Source of the DNA: Desmospora profundinema
GTDB lineage: Bacteria; Bacillota; Bacilli; Thermoactinomycetales; DSM-45169
Assembly: GCF_031454155.1 (NCBI RefSeq)
Contig: NZ_JAVDQG010000005.1
Span: forward strand, 186,001-250,000
Direction: 5' to 3'
DNA length: 64,000 bases
Shown piece after piece: positions 45,810-55,430 of this stretch. Each line of letters starts with the position of its first letter. The stretch's first letter is position 1. The notes under the pieces are model-generated. The model was not told where the DNA came from, did no database searches, and saw only the letters and a list, made by a program, of their open reading frames with translations. Both the position numbers and the translations under genes were made by a program.

Positions 45810-46478
45810 TTACCAGAAGAATCGGCTGACTCCGATTCCGATCAACAACACACCAGGCAAATAAACGGCCGCTCGTATTCCCTTCCATTGAACCAGTCGA
45901 AACCCCGCCCGCATGCCTGCTACGAGAAATACACCACTCATACCGGCAACCATCAACGCTGTAATCCAAGGAGAAAAGCCCAGCAAGGCGGCCCCAAACC
46001 CTGCTCCAAACGCATCCAGGGACAAGGCCAACCCCAACATCAGCGCTTCCATCGGGCTGATCGTACCGGATCGATCCATATCTGCCGCAGCCGGAGTGCG
46101 CAAAATCTGCACCATATAACCCAACGTGCGAAACTCTAGTGTGAATACGCGTTGTTCGCTTTCTTGACGTAATGGTTTTACCGGAGTCTCCATCACGGGA
46201 GCCTCCGTATTTTTGCGAAAGGCATTCCACAAGGCGAACACACCGATGCCAATCATAATGACAGCCCCCAGGCTATCTGCCGCCCATGGAGGGAGCCACT
46301 GGGACAGCCATTGCCCCCCCAACATAGCCAAGATAACCATACATGCGGAGCAGAGACTGATGATCAGAATTGAAAGAATGGGAATTCGGATTTGACGTAA
46401 GCCATATGTGACCCCCGCCCCAAAACTATCCAAACTGACGGCGACGGCCAATATCAGAAGAGAGATCCCGGTCCACAT
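45810..46478 (-). CDS. ytaF: Sporulation membrane protein YtaF-like (MntP superfamily)
   Basis: A 222-aa, six-TM protein. Twin DSFGAG motifs, ISLLILAVAVSLDSFGAGVT in the first half and LSLDAFGAGFGAAL in the second, are the signature of MntP-like cation exporters. The middle charged loop contains RSGTISPMEA. Position next to coaE and mutM matches ytaF, which affects sporulation in B. subtilis. Confidence 0.88.
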   Translation of the reverse strand: MWTGISLLILAVAVSLDSFGAGVTYGLRQIRIPILSILIISLCSACMVILAMLGGQWLSQWLPPWAADSLGAVIMIGIGVFALWNAFRKNTEAPVMETPVKPLRQESEQRVFTLEFRTLGYMVQILRTPAAADMDRSGTISPMEALMLGLALSLDAFGAGFGAALLGFSPWITALMVAGMSGVFLVAGMRAGFRLVQWKGIRAAVYLPGVLLIGIGVSRFFW

Positions 46479-46608
46479 CGGCGTTTTCGCTCCTTCCAGA
46501 CGGAGAAATCAGCGATATCCCATCTTATGAAGGAACGGAATCGAATGTGTAAATCTTGCGCGAGGGCCGCATCAAGGAACTTATTCTATGTTTCTTCCCC
46601 CTTCACAC

Positions 46609-46815
46609 TTAGCACTACAGTTGCACTTGTACGAAGAGTGTATGTGAGCGCGGGCTGGCGGGCTGTCTTCGTTTCGTTGCAAAAAGCGCATAGCGAGACC
46701 AGGGAACAACAGTGACCCTGGCGAGACTTGTGCTCTGTGAGTGCAAAGGCGAACCAAAAGCCACACCAACCCTCTCTTGTTCTTGTGAAAAATTGAATTA
46801 CCAGACAGGCCCTAA
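46609..46815 (+). repeat. Dispersed repeat, copy C (complete)
   Basis: 207 bp, from TTAGCACTACAGTTGCACTT to ACCAGACAGGCCCTAA, the clearest full copy. Core GGGCTGTCTTCGTTTCGTTG, CATAGCGAGACCAGGGAACA, GTGCTCTGTGAGTGCAAAGG. A CCAGGG...CCCTGG hairpin is present. Fills the gap between ytaF and mutM; no gene is there. Confidence 0.9.
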
Positions 46816-46826
46816 TCGAGTGCGGG

Positions 46827-47651
46827 TCAACGCTGGCAGCGCGGGCATAGGTGGGTGCCCCGCCCGGCCACCAACGTTTTTGCGATCGGCTCTCCGCAGT
46901 GAAGACAGGGTTCCCCTTTGCGGCCATATACCTGGATCTGAAGCTGAAACATCCCCATCTCTCCCTTGCCGTTCACATAAGAACGGACAGAAGAACCTCC
47001 GGCCTCCACCGCCTTGATTAACGTGGAACGGATGGCGGCATGAAGCCGTTTTAACTCTTCCTCAGTCACTTCCGGGACGGCGCGTTCCGGATGGATTCCC
47101 GCTTCAAACAAGGCCTCGTCTACATAAATATTGCCCAGGCCACTCACCACCGCCTGGTTCAACAGCAGCGCCTTGATCGTGGTTTTGCGGTTGGAAAGCC
47201 GCTGCCGGAACACATCCAGTGTAAAGGTGTCCGACAATGGTTCGGGTCCCAACTTGTTCAATGGCGGACGCTCCAAATCCTCCCCCTGCCGGTATAAATG
47301 CATCGTGCCAAATTGACGGACATCGTTATAGCGCAACTCGGACCCATCTGTAAAATGAAACCGGACATGGGTATGTTTTGCCACCGGTTCCTGGCGGCGG
47401 ACCACGGAATACCGACCTTCCATCCGCATATGGGAGACGATGATCCATGGATCCACAAAAATCCGCAAGAACTTTCCGCGGCGCCCCACCCCTGTCACTG
47501 TCCGGCCGGCCAACAGTGCCTCAAACAGTGCCGGGTCCGGCGGTTCCTGGATGATTCGCGGCAGATCGACGGTTACCTTTTCAATCGTCTTCCCCACAAT
47601 TAATGTTTCCAACGTTCGCTTGACCGTTTCCACCTCTGGCAACTCTGGCAA
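46827..47651 (-). CDS. mutM: Formamidopyrimidine-DNA glycosylase
   Basis: A 274-aa Fpg: N-terminal PELPEVETVKRTLETLIVGK (catalytic Pro-2 and Glu-3), Lys in GRRGKFLRIFVD, H2TH domain, zinc finger CLHCGEPIAKTLVAGRGTHL...CPRC. Repairs 8-oxoguanine. 19 nt after polA, so the two are co-transcribed. Confidence 0.96.
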   Translation of the reverse strand: MPELPEVETVKRTLETLIVGKTIEKVTVDLPRIIQEPPDPALFEALLAGRTVTGVGRRGKFLRIFVDPWIIVSHMRMEGRYSVVRRQEPVAKHTHVRFHFTDGSELRYNDVRQFGTMHLYRQGEDLERPPLNKLGPEPLSDTFTLDVFRQRLSNRKTTIKALLLNQAVVSGLGNIYVDEALFEAGIHPERAVPEVTEEELKRLHAAIRSTLIKAVEAGGSSVRSYVNGKGEMGMFQLQIQVYGRKGEPCLHCGEPIAKTLVAGRGTHLCPRCQR

Positions 47652-47670
47652 TGATCGTTCTCCCTTTCGT

Positions 47671-50310
47671 CTATTTTGCTTCGTACCACGTTTTCCCGAC
47701 GTTGACGTCCACCTTCAAAGGGACGGACAATTCCACGGCCCCTTCCATCACGTCCACCACCCGCGCCGACAAGGCATCCACCTCGTCCCGGGGTGCTTCA
47801 AAGATCAGTTCATCGTGAACCTGAAGCAACAGGCGGGAATCTAATCCATCCTCTTTCAGGGCTTGTTGCATGTGGACCATGGCCTGTTTGATGATATCCG
47901 CCGCTGATCCCTGAATCGGCGTGTTCATCGCCGTCCGTTCGGCAAAGCTGCGACGGTTAAAGTGACGGGAATTGATATCCGGAAGGTAGCGGCGACGGTT
48001 TAACATGGTGGACACATACCCTTCCTTTTTCGCTTGCTGCACAATTTCATCCATATATCGTTTGACACCGGGGTAGCTGTCAAAATACCGTTGGATAAAC
48101 GCCGCTGCCTCTTTGCGGGAGATGTTGAGGTTCTGGGACAACCCGTAATCACTGATGCCATAGACAATGCCGAAGTTGACCGCCTTGGCATGGCGCCGCA
48201 TCAACGAAGTAACATCGGATTCTTTCACTCCGAATACGTCCATCGCCGTTTTCGTATGGACATCCATATCGGTACGAAAGGCTTCCATCAGCCCTTCGTC
48301 CTGTGATAAATGAGCCAATACCCGCAACTCGATTTGCGAATAATCCGCGGAGACGATTACCCAGTCTGCTTCGGACGGGACGAATACCTGGCGAATCCGA
48401 CGCCCCTCTTCCAGCCGAACCGGAATGTTCTGCAGATTGGGATCCGTACTGGAGAGCCGTCCCGTCGCCGTGATCGCCTGCTGGAAACGGGTGTGAATCT
48501 TGCCCGTCTCTGTCATCTCCTTCAGCAATCCCTCCACATAGGTGGAAATCAGCTTGCCCACTTGCCGATAGTGCAGAATTTGTTCCACGATCTCATGCTG
48601 GGGTGCCAATTTTTCCAGTACATCCGCACTGGTGGAATATCCGGTCTTTGTTTTCTTTAAGACCGGCAATCCCAGTTTGTCATACAAAATCTCACCCAGC
48701 TGCTTGGGCGAGTTGATGTTAAACGGGGTGCCCGCCAGATCATGGATCGTCTCAGTCAGTTCGTCCAACCGTTCTTGCAACTCATCCCCCAACGCCCGCA
48801 ACCGTTCTTCATCCACTTTCACCCCATGCCATTCCATCTCGGCCAATACGCGGGTCACAGGCATTTCCAGCTCGTAAAACAACGCGTCCAGTTGGTACGA
48901 CTCCAGCTCATCGGCCAATACCGGCTTTAACGCCACCAATGCGTTTGCCTTACGGGCCAGATGAGCCGCCAGCTCTTCTCCTTCCAACTGCTTCCGTTTG
49001 GCCCCTTTCCCATAGACGGAATCATCGTCCGGAAGGAAGCCGTCCAGCTTTCGTTCCACGATGTCGCTCAGTTCGTGTCCCGACTCGGAAGCATTGATCA
49101 GGTAGGAGGCCAACAACACATCAAAACCGTAGCACGCCGAATCCAATCCATGTCGGGAGAGGGCGATGCTCGTTCCTTTGGCATCATAGGCGATTTTTTT
49201 CTTTTCCGGATCCGCCAGCCAATCCTTGAAAGCACGCCAATCTCTGGCGACCGCTAACGGAATATACACTTGCCGCTTGCCATCGGAAAGAGCGACTCCC
49301 AACACATCGGCACGGTGATAGTTGGGTGCCGTCTTTTCCACAAACAGGGAGAGCTCCTCTTCCTCAAACAACGACTCCCATTCCGAAGTGTTGTCACCGG
49401 TTACGGTCGGAGAGGAGATCGTTTTTACTTCCACCTTCTCCTGCGGTACATCCTTTTGGATTCGTTCCAACAAGGTTTTAAACTCCAGCTGTTTAAAAAC
49501 CGGCGCCACCTGTACCGGATCATAGCCCTCATAGATCAGATCCTCCAAGGAGAAGTCCAATGGGACCTCACAGTAAATGGTGGCCAATTCTTTGCTTAAT
49601 CGCGCTTGTTCCTGATGTTCCTCCACCCGTTCCTTCAATTTCTTTCCGGGGAGGTCGGGGATATGATCCAATACCCCTTCCACCGTTTCAAACTGGTGCA
49701 GCAGCTTGAGAGCGGTTTTCTCCCCCACACCGGGGATACCGGGAATGTTATCCGAACTGTCCCCCATCAGCCCTTTCAGATCGACGATCTGGTCGGGCCG
49801 CAAACCGTACTTGTCCCCAATCGCCTGCCGGTCAAAACGCTCTGCATCGGTTACTCCTTTGCGGGTCATCAGGAGCGTGACATAATCGGTCACCAACTGC
49901 AATAAATCCTTATCCCCTGTGACAATCGTCACAGGGATTCCGTTGCGATCCCCGAGCTTGGCCAGGGTGCCGATAATGTCATCCGCTTCATACTGCTCCA
50001 GCTCGAAGTGACGAACTCCAAACGCATCCAGTACTTCTTTGATCAAGGGCAGCTGTTCGGACAGTTCCCCCGGAGTCTTATCCCGTGTTCCTTTATATGC
50101 CTTATACTGATCATGACGAAACGTCGTTCTACCCGCATCAAATGCCACCAGCACCCGGCTCGGTTTTTCTTCTTCCAACACCTTCATCAGCATCATGGTG
50201 AAGCCATAAGCGGCGTTGGTGTAGGTTCCGCTGGAATTGGTCAGCAGCGGCAGCGCGTAAAACGCGCGAAAAGCGATACTGTTCCCGTCAATCAACACCA
50301 ATTTGTCCAT
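47671..50310 (-). CDS. polA: DNA polymerase I
   Basis: An 879-aa PolA. The 5' nuclease domain (residues 1-290) contains RKGVTDAERFDRQAIGDKYG and DSSDNIPGIPGVGEKTALKLL. The 3'-5' exonuclease region (~300-470) keeps the fold but its first motif reads LSLFVEKTAP, lacking the DxE pair, so it is inactive as in bacillar Pol I. Polymerase motifs A (VSADYSQIELRVLAHLS), B (RRHAKAVNFGIVYGISDYGL) and C (LLQVHDELIFEAP) are intact. Start ATG 50310. Confidence 0.96.
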   Translation of the reverse strand: MDKLVLIDGNSIAFRAFYALPLLTNSSGTYTNAAYGFTMMLMKVLEEEKPSRVLVAFDAGRTTFRHDQYKAYKGTRDKTPGELSEQLPLIKEVLDAFGVRHFELEQYEADDIIGTLAKLGDRNGIPVTIVTGDKDLLQLVTDYVTLLMTRKGVTDAERFDRQAIGDKYGLRPDQIVDLKGLMGDSSDNIPGIPGVGEKTALKLLHQFETVEGVLDHIPDLPGKKLKERVEEHQEQARLSKELATIYCEVPLDFSLEDLIYEGYDPVQVAPVFKQLEFKTLLERIQKDVPQEKVEVKTISSPTVTGDNTSEWESLFEEEELSLFVEKTAPNYHRADVLGVALSDGKRQVYIPLAVARDWRAFKDWLADPEKKKIAYDAKGTSIALSRHGLDSACYGFDVLLASYLINASESGHELSDIVERKLDGFLPDDDSVYGKGAKRKQLEGEELAAHLARKANALVALKPVLADELESYQLDALFYELEMPVTRVLAEMEWHGVKVDEERLRALGDELQERLDELTETIHDLAGTPFNINSPKQLGEILYDKLGLPVLKKTKTGYSTSADVLEKLAPQHEIVEQILHYRQVGKLISTYVEGLLKEMTETGKIHTRFQQAITATGRLSSTDPNLQNIPVRLEEGRRIRQVFVPSEADWVIVSADYSQIELRVLAHLSQDEGLMEAFRTDMDVHTKTAMDVFGVKESDVTSLMRRHAKAVNFGIVYGISDYGLSQNLNISRKEAAAFIQRYFDSYPGVKRYMDEIVQQAKKEGYVSTMLNRRRYLPDINSRHFNRRSFAERTAMNTPIQGSAADIIKQAMVHMQQALKEDGLDSRLLLQVHDELIFEAPRDEVDALSARVVDVMEGAVELSVPLKVDVNVGKTWYEAK

Positions 50311-50606
50311 GGAGGACCTCCATCTGAATATTTCCGTTTCCATCAGTAATGTTGCCCGTACCCTTACACCCTGTGCTATTCTAAAACAGGACGAAGAATT
50401 TCAAGCATCCATGAACTCATTGTATCATGAGGCATCCCGACGCTTCCACCAAACCAGCTTCACCCCCTACTTTAGCCGTGATCACAACCGACTCCCGCGT
50501 ACGCAATCGACGCTTTTTTGTAACGATGGCAATCCCATTTTCGTTTTTCGTTCAATTACGATGGATGTGCTGGAATCTTTTAACCTTTCCAGACGTCATC
50601 CGTCGG

Positions 50607-50824
50607 TTAGTACTACAGTTGCATTTGTACGAAGAGTGTATAGGAGCGTGGGTTGGTCGGGCTGGTGGGCTGTCTTCGATCTCTTGCAAAAAGCGCATAG
50701 CGAGACCGGGAACGAAGTGACCCAGGCGAGACTTGTGCTCCGTGAGTGCAAAGGATCGCAGCCATCCCACCACCCTCCCTTCTCACATCTGCGCCTGCTC
50801 TTATAAGTACAACTGTAGTATTAG
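50607..50824 (+). repeat. Dispersed repeat, copy D (variant right end)
   Basis: Left end TTAGTACTACAGTTGCATTT and core as in copies A-C (GCGCATAGCGAGACCGGGAA, GGCGAGACTTGTGCTCCGTG). The right end differs: ACAACTGTAGTATTAG is almost the reverse complement of the left end, giving a terminal inverted repeat. The copy ends 38 bp before the UPF0182 start codon. The rest of the gap (50311-50606) shows no gene. Confidence 0.85.
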
Positions 50825-50861
50825 AAAGAACAAATCTTATAAACAGGAGAGGAGCAACTCT

Positions 50862-53630
50862 GTGAAATTCAAAGTCATTCACAATGAAAATCCGCTACAC
50901 TTTGAACCTCCGAAAAAGCTGATCACCTTGGGGAAGTGGCTCGGCGGTCTCCTTCTTTTCCTCATCATCTCCAACGTCGTTGTCAACCGGTTCGCCGATT
51001 ACATTTGGATGGAAAGTCTGGGTTTCCGTTCGGTGTTTACCACGATCTTTATGGCGAAAATAACCCTGGGTCTGATTGGATTTTTCTTGTTTTTCACCAG
51101 TACGTTCATCCTTTTTTCTAACATTCGCTCCATTTTTCTGCGCGAATTTCCCAATGAGACATGGATCTCCCTTGTTCAGAAACGCAAATCCTTCATTTGG
51201 CTAAATACGATCCTATCCGCCTTTTGCGGTTTGTTGGGAAGTTTGCTCGTGCAAGGCTTGGGGTGGGAACCGTGGCTGGCCTATTTAAGCCAGTCCTCTT
51301 TCGGTGTTGCCGACCCCTATTTCGGACATGACGTCTCTTTCTTCGTCTATACGCTCCCACTGTGGAATTTCGCCCTGTCCATCCTTCTGTTTATCGTCGG
51401 TGCAGCCGCTTTCGTGAAGCTCATCCTGTATTCCCTGCGCGGTTTGATCAAACACTCCATTCGTGCGCAGCGCCATTTTTTAATCAGTGTCATTCTGTTC
51501 GGACTGCTGATCACGGTCCAATTCCTGCTGGCCCCCTACGAAAAAGCGTTGACCAACAGCGTCAACCTGTTCCAAGATTCCGTCGTATTCGGGGTCAGCT
51601 ATACCGACCATTGGATTAACATTCCGTTGGATTACACGATGGCAGGTGTATCTTTGCTCGCAACCGTACTGTTCATCCTCGCCATTGTGCGGCAGCGCTT
51701 CCGCTTCTTCAGCATCGGGATCGGACTCTTTTTCGGGACGCTGCTGCTCGGAGGAGCAGCTTCTGTGGTTGTACAAAACTTCATCGTCTCGCCCAACGAA
51801 TATGTCAAAGAAGAACCATACTTACAGCACAACTTGGATTACACGCGAAAAGCGTATGAATTGGACGAAGTGGACGTTCAAAACAAAGAAATTAACGACA
51901 CGCTTTCCGAGGACATGCTGAAACGCAACCAGTTAACCATCGATAATATCCGTATCAATGATGCCCGTCCGCTGAAAGATGTTTACAATCAATTGCAGAC
52001 TTTGCGCCCGTATTATTCCTTTAACGATATCGACGTGGATCGCTATGAGATCGACGGAAAATACCAACAGGTGTTCATTTCCGTACGGGAATTGACGCAA
52101 CAGCGATTGCCCGACCAGGCACAGACATGGGTGAACAAACACTTACGCTACACACATGGTTACGGTGTGTCGATCAGCAACGTAAACGAAATCACATCTG
52201 AGGGCCTGCCGGAATACGTAGTCAAAGATTTGCCCCCGGAAGGTCCAGTCGACATCAAAAAACCGCAAATCTACTTCGGCGAAAATGATTACAACACGGT
52301 AATCGTAGGTTCGAAAGTAAATGAGTTCGATTATCCCACCAGCGATGAAAATAAAACCCACAATTTTGAGGCGAACACCGGTATTCCAATGACCGGTTTG
52401 AACCGGTTCCTATTTGCCCTTGATGAAAAATCGTTCCGCTATCTCGTATCCGATCAGATTACGAGCGAAAGCCAACTGCTGCAAACCCGCAATATCGTCG
52501 ATCGCGTCAAACGGATCGCCCCGTTTTTGCAATTGGACGACGATCCGTATCCTGTCGTAAGGGACGACGGCAGCATTGTCTGGCTGTTGGATGCCTTTAC
52601 AATGACCCATCGATACCCGTTCTCGGATACGGGAGGCCATTCGCGAAACTATATGAAGAATCCGGTTAAGATTGCTGTAGACGCGTATACGGGTGAGGTC
52701 ACGTTTTATTTGCTAGACTCGGATGAACCGATAGCAAAGACGTATCAAAACATTTTTCCTGGTCTGTTCGAAACCGACATACCGGAAGACATTCGCAGTC
52801 ACTTCCGTTACCCGATCGATTTGTTCAAAGTTCAGGCAGACATGTACCGCACGTATCATATGACGAATTTGGAACTGTTCTACAACCGGGAAGACGTGTG
52901 GCAAGTCCCGACGGAAAAGTATTTCAACGACGATGTCAGGATGGAGCCCTATTATGTAACGATGAAACTGGACGACTCCGACCAGGAAGAGTTTATTCTG
53001 ATGCTCCCCTTCACGCCGAATACGAAACAAAACATGATTGCTTGGATGGCTGTCCGTAATGACGGAGAGCATTACGGAGAAACATTGGTCTATCAATTTA
53101 CCAAACAGAAGAACATTTACGGTCCCCAGCAAATTGAAAACCGTATTAACCAAAACGCTTCCATTTCACAACAGCTCAACCTCTGGTCACAGGGTGGTTC
53201 CCGTGTCATTCGCGGAAATTTACTCGTCGTACCGATTGAGGATACCGTGATGTACGTGGAGCCGCTGTACATTGAATCCAATAACGAAACATCACTGCCC
53301 GAGGTTAAACAAGTAATCGTCGCCTATCAAGATTATATTGTGATGGAACCGACACTGGAGCGTTCCATTCAACGGTTGATGGAATTGATCGGAGAAGGTG
53401 TCCCGCCGGAAAAAGCGGAAGAAGAACCGCAAGGAGAGGAAAAAGCTCCTGAAACCACCTCCGCCGACCAGTTGCTCAAGCAGATTGAGGACACCTTTCA
53501 CTCGTACCAGAAAGCGAACCAGAATGGAAATTATGAAGAAGCCGGACGGGCACTGAAGCAGTTGGAACAGTTGCTTCAGAAATGGAGGGAGCAAGAGCAA
53601 ACGGCTGAAAACCCTGATGAAGAGTCATAA
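50862..53630 (+). CDS. UPF0182-family large membrane protein
   Basis: A 922-aa protein starting at GTG 50862 (VKFKVIHNENPLHFEPPKK; GGAGAGG upstream). The N-terminal ~300 residues hold about seven TM helices (GGLLLFLIISNVVVNRFADY, LGLIGFFLFFTSTFILFSN and others); the following ~520 residues form an extracytoplasmic domain with the UPF0182 signatures GDPYPVV-like QLDDDPYPVVRDDGSIVWLL and FPGLFETDIPEDIRSHFRYP. The C-terminus is Glu-rich and coiled (RALKQLEQLLQKWREQEQ). Widespread in actinobacteria and bacilli, of unknown function. Confidence 0.93.
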   Translation: MKFKVIHNENPLHFEPPKKLITLGKWLGGLLLFLIISNVVVNRFADYIWMESLGFRSVFTTIFMAKITLGLIGFFLFFTSTFILFSNIRSIFLREFPNETWISLVQKRKSFIWLNTILSAFCGLLGSLLVQGLGWEPWLAYLSQSSFGVADPYFGHDVSFFVYTLPLWNFALSILLFIVGAAAFVKLILYSLRGLIKHSIRAQRHFLISVILFGLLITVQFLLAPYEKALTNSVNLFQDSVVFGVSYTDHWINIPLDYTMAGVSLLATVLFILAIVRQRFRFFSIGIGLFFGTLLLGGAASVVVQNFIVSPNEYVKEEPYLQHNLDYTRKAYELDEVDVQNKEINDTLSEDMLKRNQLTIDNIRINDARPLKDVYNQLQTLRPYYSFNDIDVDRYEIDGKYQQVFISVRELTQQRLPDQAQTWVNKHLRYTHGYGVSISNVNEITSEGLPEYVVKDLPPEGPVDIKKPQIYFGENDYNTVIVGSKVNEFDYPTSDENKTHNFEANTGIPMTGLNRFLFALDEKSFRYLVSDQITSESQLLQTRNIVDRVKRIAPFLQLDDDPYPVVRDDGSIVWLLDAFTMTHRYPFSDTGGHSRNYMKNPVKIAVDAYTGEVTFYLLDSDEPIAKTYQNIFPGLFETDIPEDIRSHFRYPIDLFKVQADMYRTYHMTNLELFYNREDVWQVPTEKYFNDDVRMEPYYVTMKLDDSDQEEFILMLPFTPNTKQNMIAWMAVRNDGEHYGETLVYQFTKQKNIYGPQQIENRINQNASISQQLNLWSQGGSRVIRGNLLVVPIEDTVMYVEPLYIESNNETSLPEVKQVIVAYQDYIVMEPTLERSIQRLMELIGEGVPPEKAEEEPQGEEKAPETTSADQLLKQIEDTFHSYQKANQNGNYEEAGRALKQLEQLLQKWREQEQTAENPDEES

Positions 53631-53649
53631 ATAAAAGCCAATGAACAAC

Positions 53650-53682
53650 CAACAGCACCTCATGGAATGGGGTGCTGTTGTT
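53650..53682 (+). terminator. Hairpin after the UPF0182 gene
   Basis: CAACAGCACC (53650-53659) pairs perfectly with GGTGCTGTTG (53671-53680); T-run weak, so terminator function is likely but not certain. Confidence 0.55.
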
Positions 53683-53780
53683 AACGTGAATCAAGCAGAC
53701 GGGATGCCGAAGTCATTCCCTTTTCCCGATACAGATTCCGACTCCACCATCTTCCCTCTTACTCGGAAAGGAGCTTTCCC

Positions 53781-54659
53781 GTGAATTCGCGACCGCCGAT
53801 CAATCCTTATGCCGCCCTGTTGGTGGGAGTCGTTTTTCTCTCCTTTGCCGCCATCTTTGTCCGTGCTTCCTCGGCTCCCTCGACCGTCGTGGCCGCTTAC
53901 CGAATGCTGTTTGCATTCGCCCTGTTAACCCCCTGGTGGTGGTGGAAACACCGCAGGGAGATCTTCCGACTCACGGGGCGCCAGTGGGGGCTAACCCTGT
54001 TATCCGGTGTATTTTTAGCCCTTCATTTCGGGCTCTGGTTCGCCTCACTCTCCTATACCAGCATCGCTAGTTCCGTCGTCCTGGTCACACTGCAGCCCCT
54101 ATTCGCTTTCGCCGGCGCCTGGATCTTTTTCGGGGAACGGACCCGCCCCGCCGCATTAGTGGGGGCGGCCATTGCCGTGTTCGGAGGGATGGTACTCGGA
54201 TGGGGGGATTTAGCCATCGGCGGCACGGCCTTGTTCGGCGATTTCCTCGCCCTCATGGGAGCCGCCATGGTAACCGGATATTGGTTGACGGGACAATATT
54301 TGCGCCAATCGCTCTCCCTCATGACCTACACCTATGTGGTATACGGTACCGCTGGAATGCTGCTGGCTCTGGCAGCCGTCGCAATGGATCAGCCTTTGGC
54401 CCCCTATCCCGCCACGGATTGGCTGTTGTTTTTGGCTCTGGCCCTCTTTCCCACCTTATTGGGACACAGCATCCTCAATTGGTCGATTCGCTGGGTACCC
54501 GCCACCACCGTATCGGTCAGTATTTTGGGAGAACCCGTTGGAGCCAGCATTCTGGCAGCCATCTTCTTCGCCGAAGTGCCCACCTTATGGCAATGGGTCG
54601 GAGGCGCCTTGATCGTCTACGGGGTCTACCGCTTCCTGAAAAAGCGGGAGCCGATGTAA
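53781..54659 (+). CDS. EamA-family (DMT) transporter
   Basis: A 292-aa protein with ten TM segments in two EamA repeats (ASSAPSTVVAAYRMLFAFAL; LFPTLLGHSILNWSIRWVPA). Glycine/tryptophan-rich loops and FGLWFASLSYTSIASSVVLV match metabolite exporters such as RhaT/YdcZ-like types. Substrate unknown. GTG start 53781 behind GGAAAGGAG. Confidence 0.9.
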   Translation: MNSRPPINPYAALLVGVVFLSFAAIFVRASSAPSTVVAAYRMLFAFALLTPWWWWKHRREIFRLTGRQWGLTLLSGVFLALHFGLWFASLSYTSIASSVVLVTLQPLFAFAGAWIFFGERTRPAALVGAAIAVFGGMVLGWGDLAIGGTALFGDFLALMGAAMVTGYWLTGQYLRQSLSLMTYTYVVYGTAGMLLALAAVAMDQPLAPYPATDWLLFLALALFPTLLGHSILNWSIRWVPATTVSVSILGEPVGASILAAIFFAEVPTLWQWVGGALIVYGVYRFLKKREPM

Positions 54660-54689
54660 GAAGCCCATTGCTCCCTCTGGCCTCGCTTT

Positions 54690-55262
54690 TTAACGACAAG
54701 ATTTCTTTTTCGCCCGCTCCAAGGCCATTCGGGTGGAACGGAGCCAACCTTCATTCCCCAACGCTTCCCTGAGGGCCAACGCCTTTTCCAAAACCGAAAT
54801 GGCTTCTGCGGGTTTCCCCTGATCCAACAAACACTTCCCCCAATGCTGCAAAGCGAAGTGATGAAGGTCTGCCCCTTTACCAACCCGGGTCTCCCCCGCC
54901 ACTTCCTGTAACATCCGTTCTGCGACCTTTCCCTCTCCCTGGTATTTTTTCGCTTCGGCTAATCGGATTCGGTTGGCTGCTTCCGCTCGCTTGTTTCCCG
55001 TTCGGCGCGATAGCCGAATCGCTTCACCCAAGTATTCCACCGCTTCATCCAACCGTCCCGCCACCCGGCAGGCATCTCCTATGTACCCGTGAAGACGAAG
55101 GATAGCTGCATCGTCCCCATCGCTTACCGCCTGTTTCAGCTGCTTCTCCGCCTGACGGATCGCGCCTGCGAACACCGTCAGATCCGTCGGCACTTCTCGC
55201 AGGTGCTCATCAAAGATGGTATACGGGGAGAGGTCGACAAGTGCGGGCTTCTGGCTGGTCAT
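54690..55262 (-). CDS. TPR-repeat protein
   Basis: About 190 aa, start ATG 55262 with GGAGG 6 nt before. At least three TPR-like helix pairs are visible (AVSDGDDAAILRLHGYIGDA; GRLDEAVEYLGEAIRLSRRT; GKPAEAISVLEKALALREAL). Scaffold or Rap-like regulator cannot be distinguished. Converges on the EamA gene and lies just upstream (minus strand) of nothing obvious; not clearly part of the neighbouring biosynthetic cluster. Confidence 0.8.
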   Translation of the reverse strand: MTSQKPALVDLSPYTIFDEHLREVPTDLTVFAGAIRQAEKQLKQAVSDGDDAAILRLHGYIGDACRVAGRLDEAVEYLGEAIRLSRRTGNKRAEAANRIRLAEAKKYQGEGKVAERMLQEVAGETRVGKGADLHHFALQHWGKCLLDQGKPAEAISVLEKALALREALGNEGWLRSTRMALERAKKKSCR

Positions 55263-55430
55263 GATCATCCTCCCGATTCAAATTAAGAAAACAAACAAGA
55301 CCACCCAAAGAGGCAGCCTTGTCTAAGATGTCCTACCATGCTGTCAGACTATATCATCCTGCCTCTCTTTTCTAACACCGCCCCTTTCTATCTTCACGCT
55401 TCTCGATTGTCAGATATCACTTCTTCTTCC

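Noticed and set aside
48900-49500. Loss of 3'-5' exonuclease residues in PolA as a novelty
   Set aside because: This is normal for bacillar DNA polymerase I.
50607-50824. TTAG at both ends of repeat D as a target-site duplication
   Set aside because: TTAG also precedes the left end in copies B and C, so it is part of the element.
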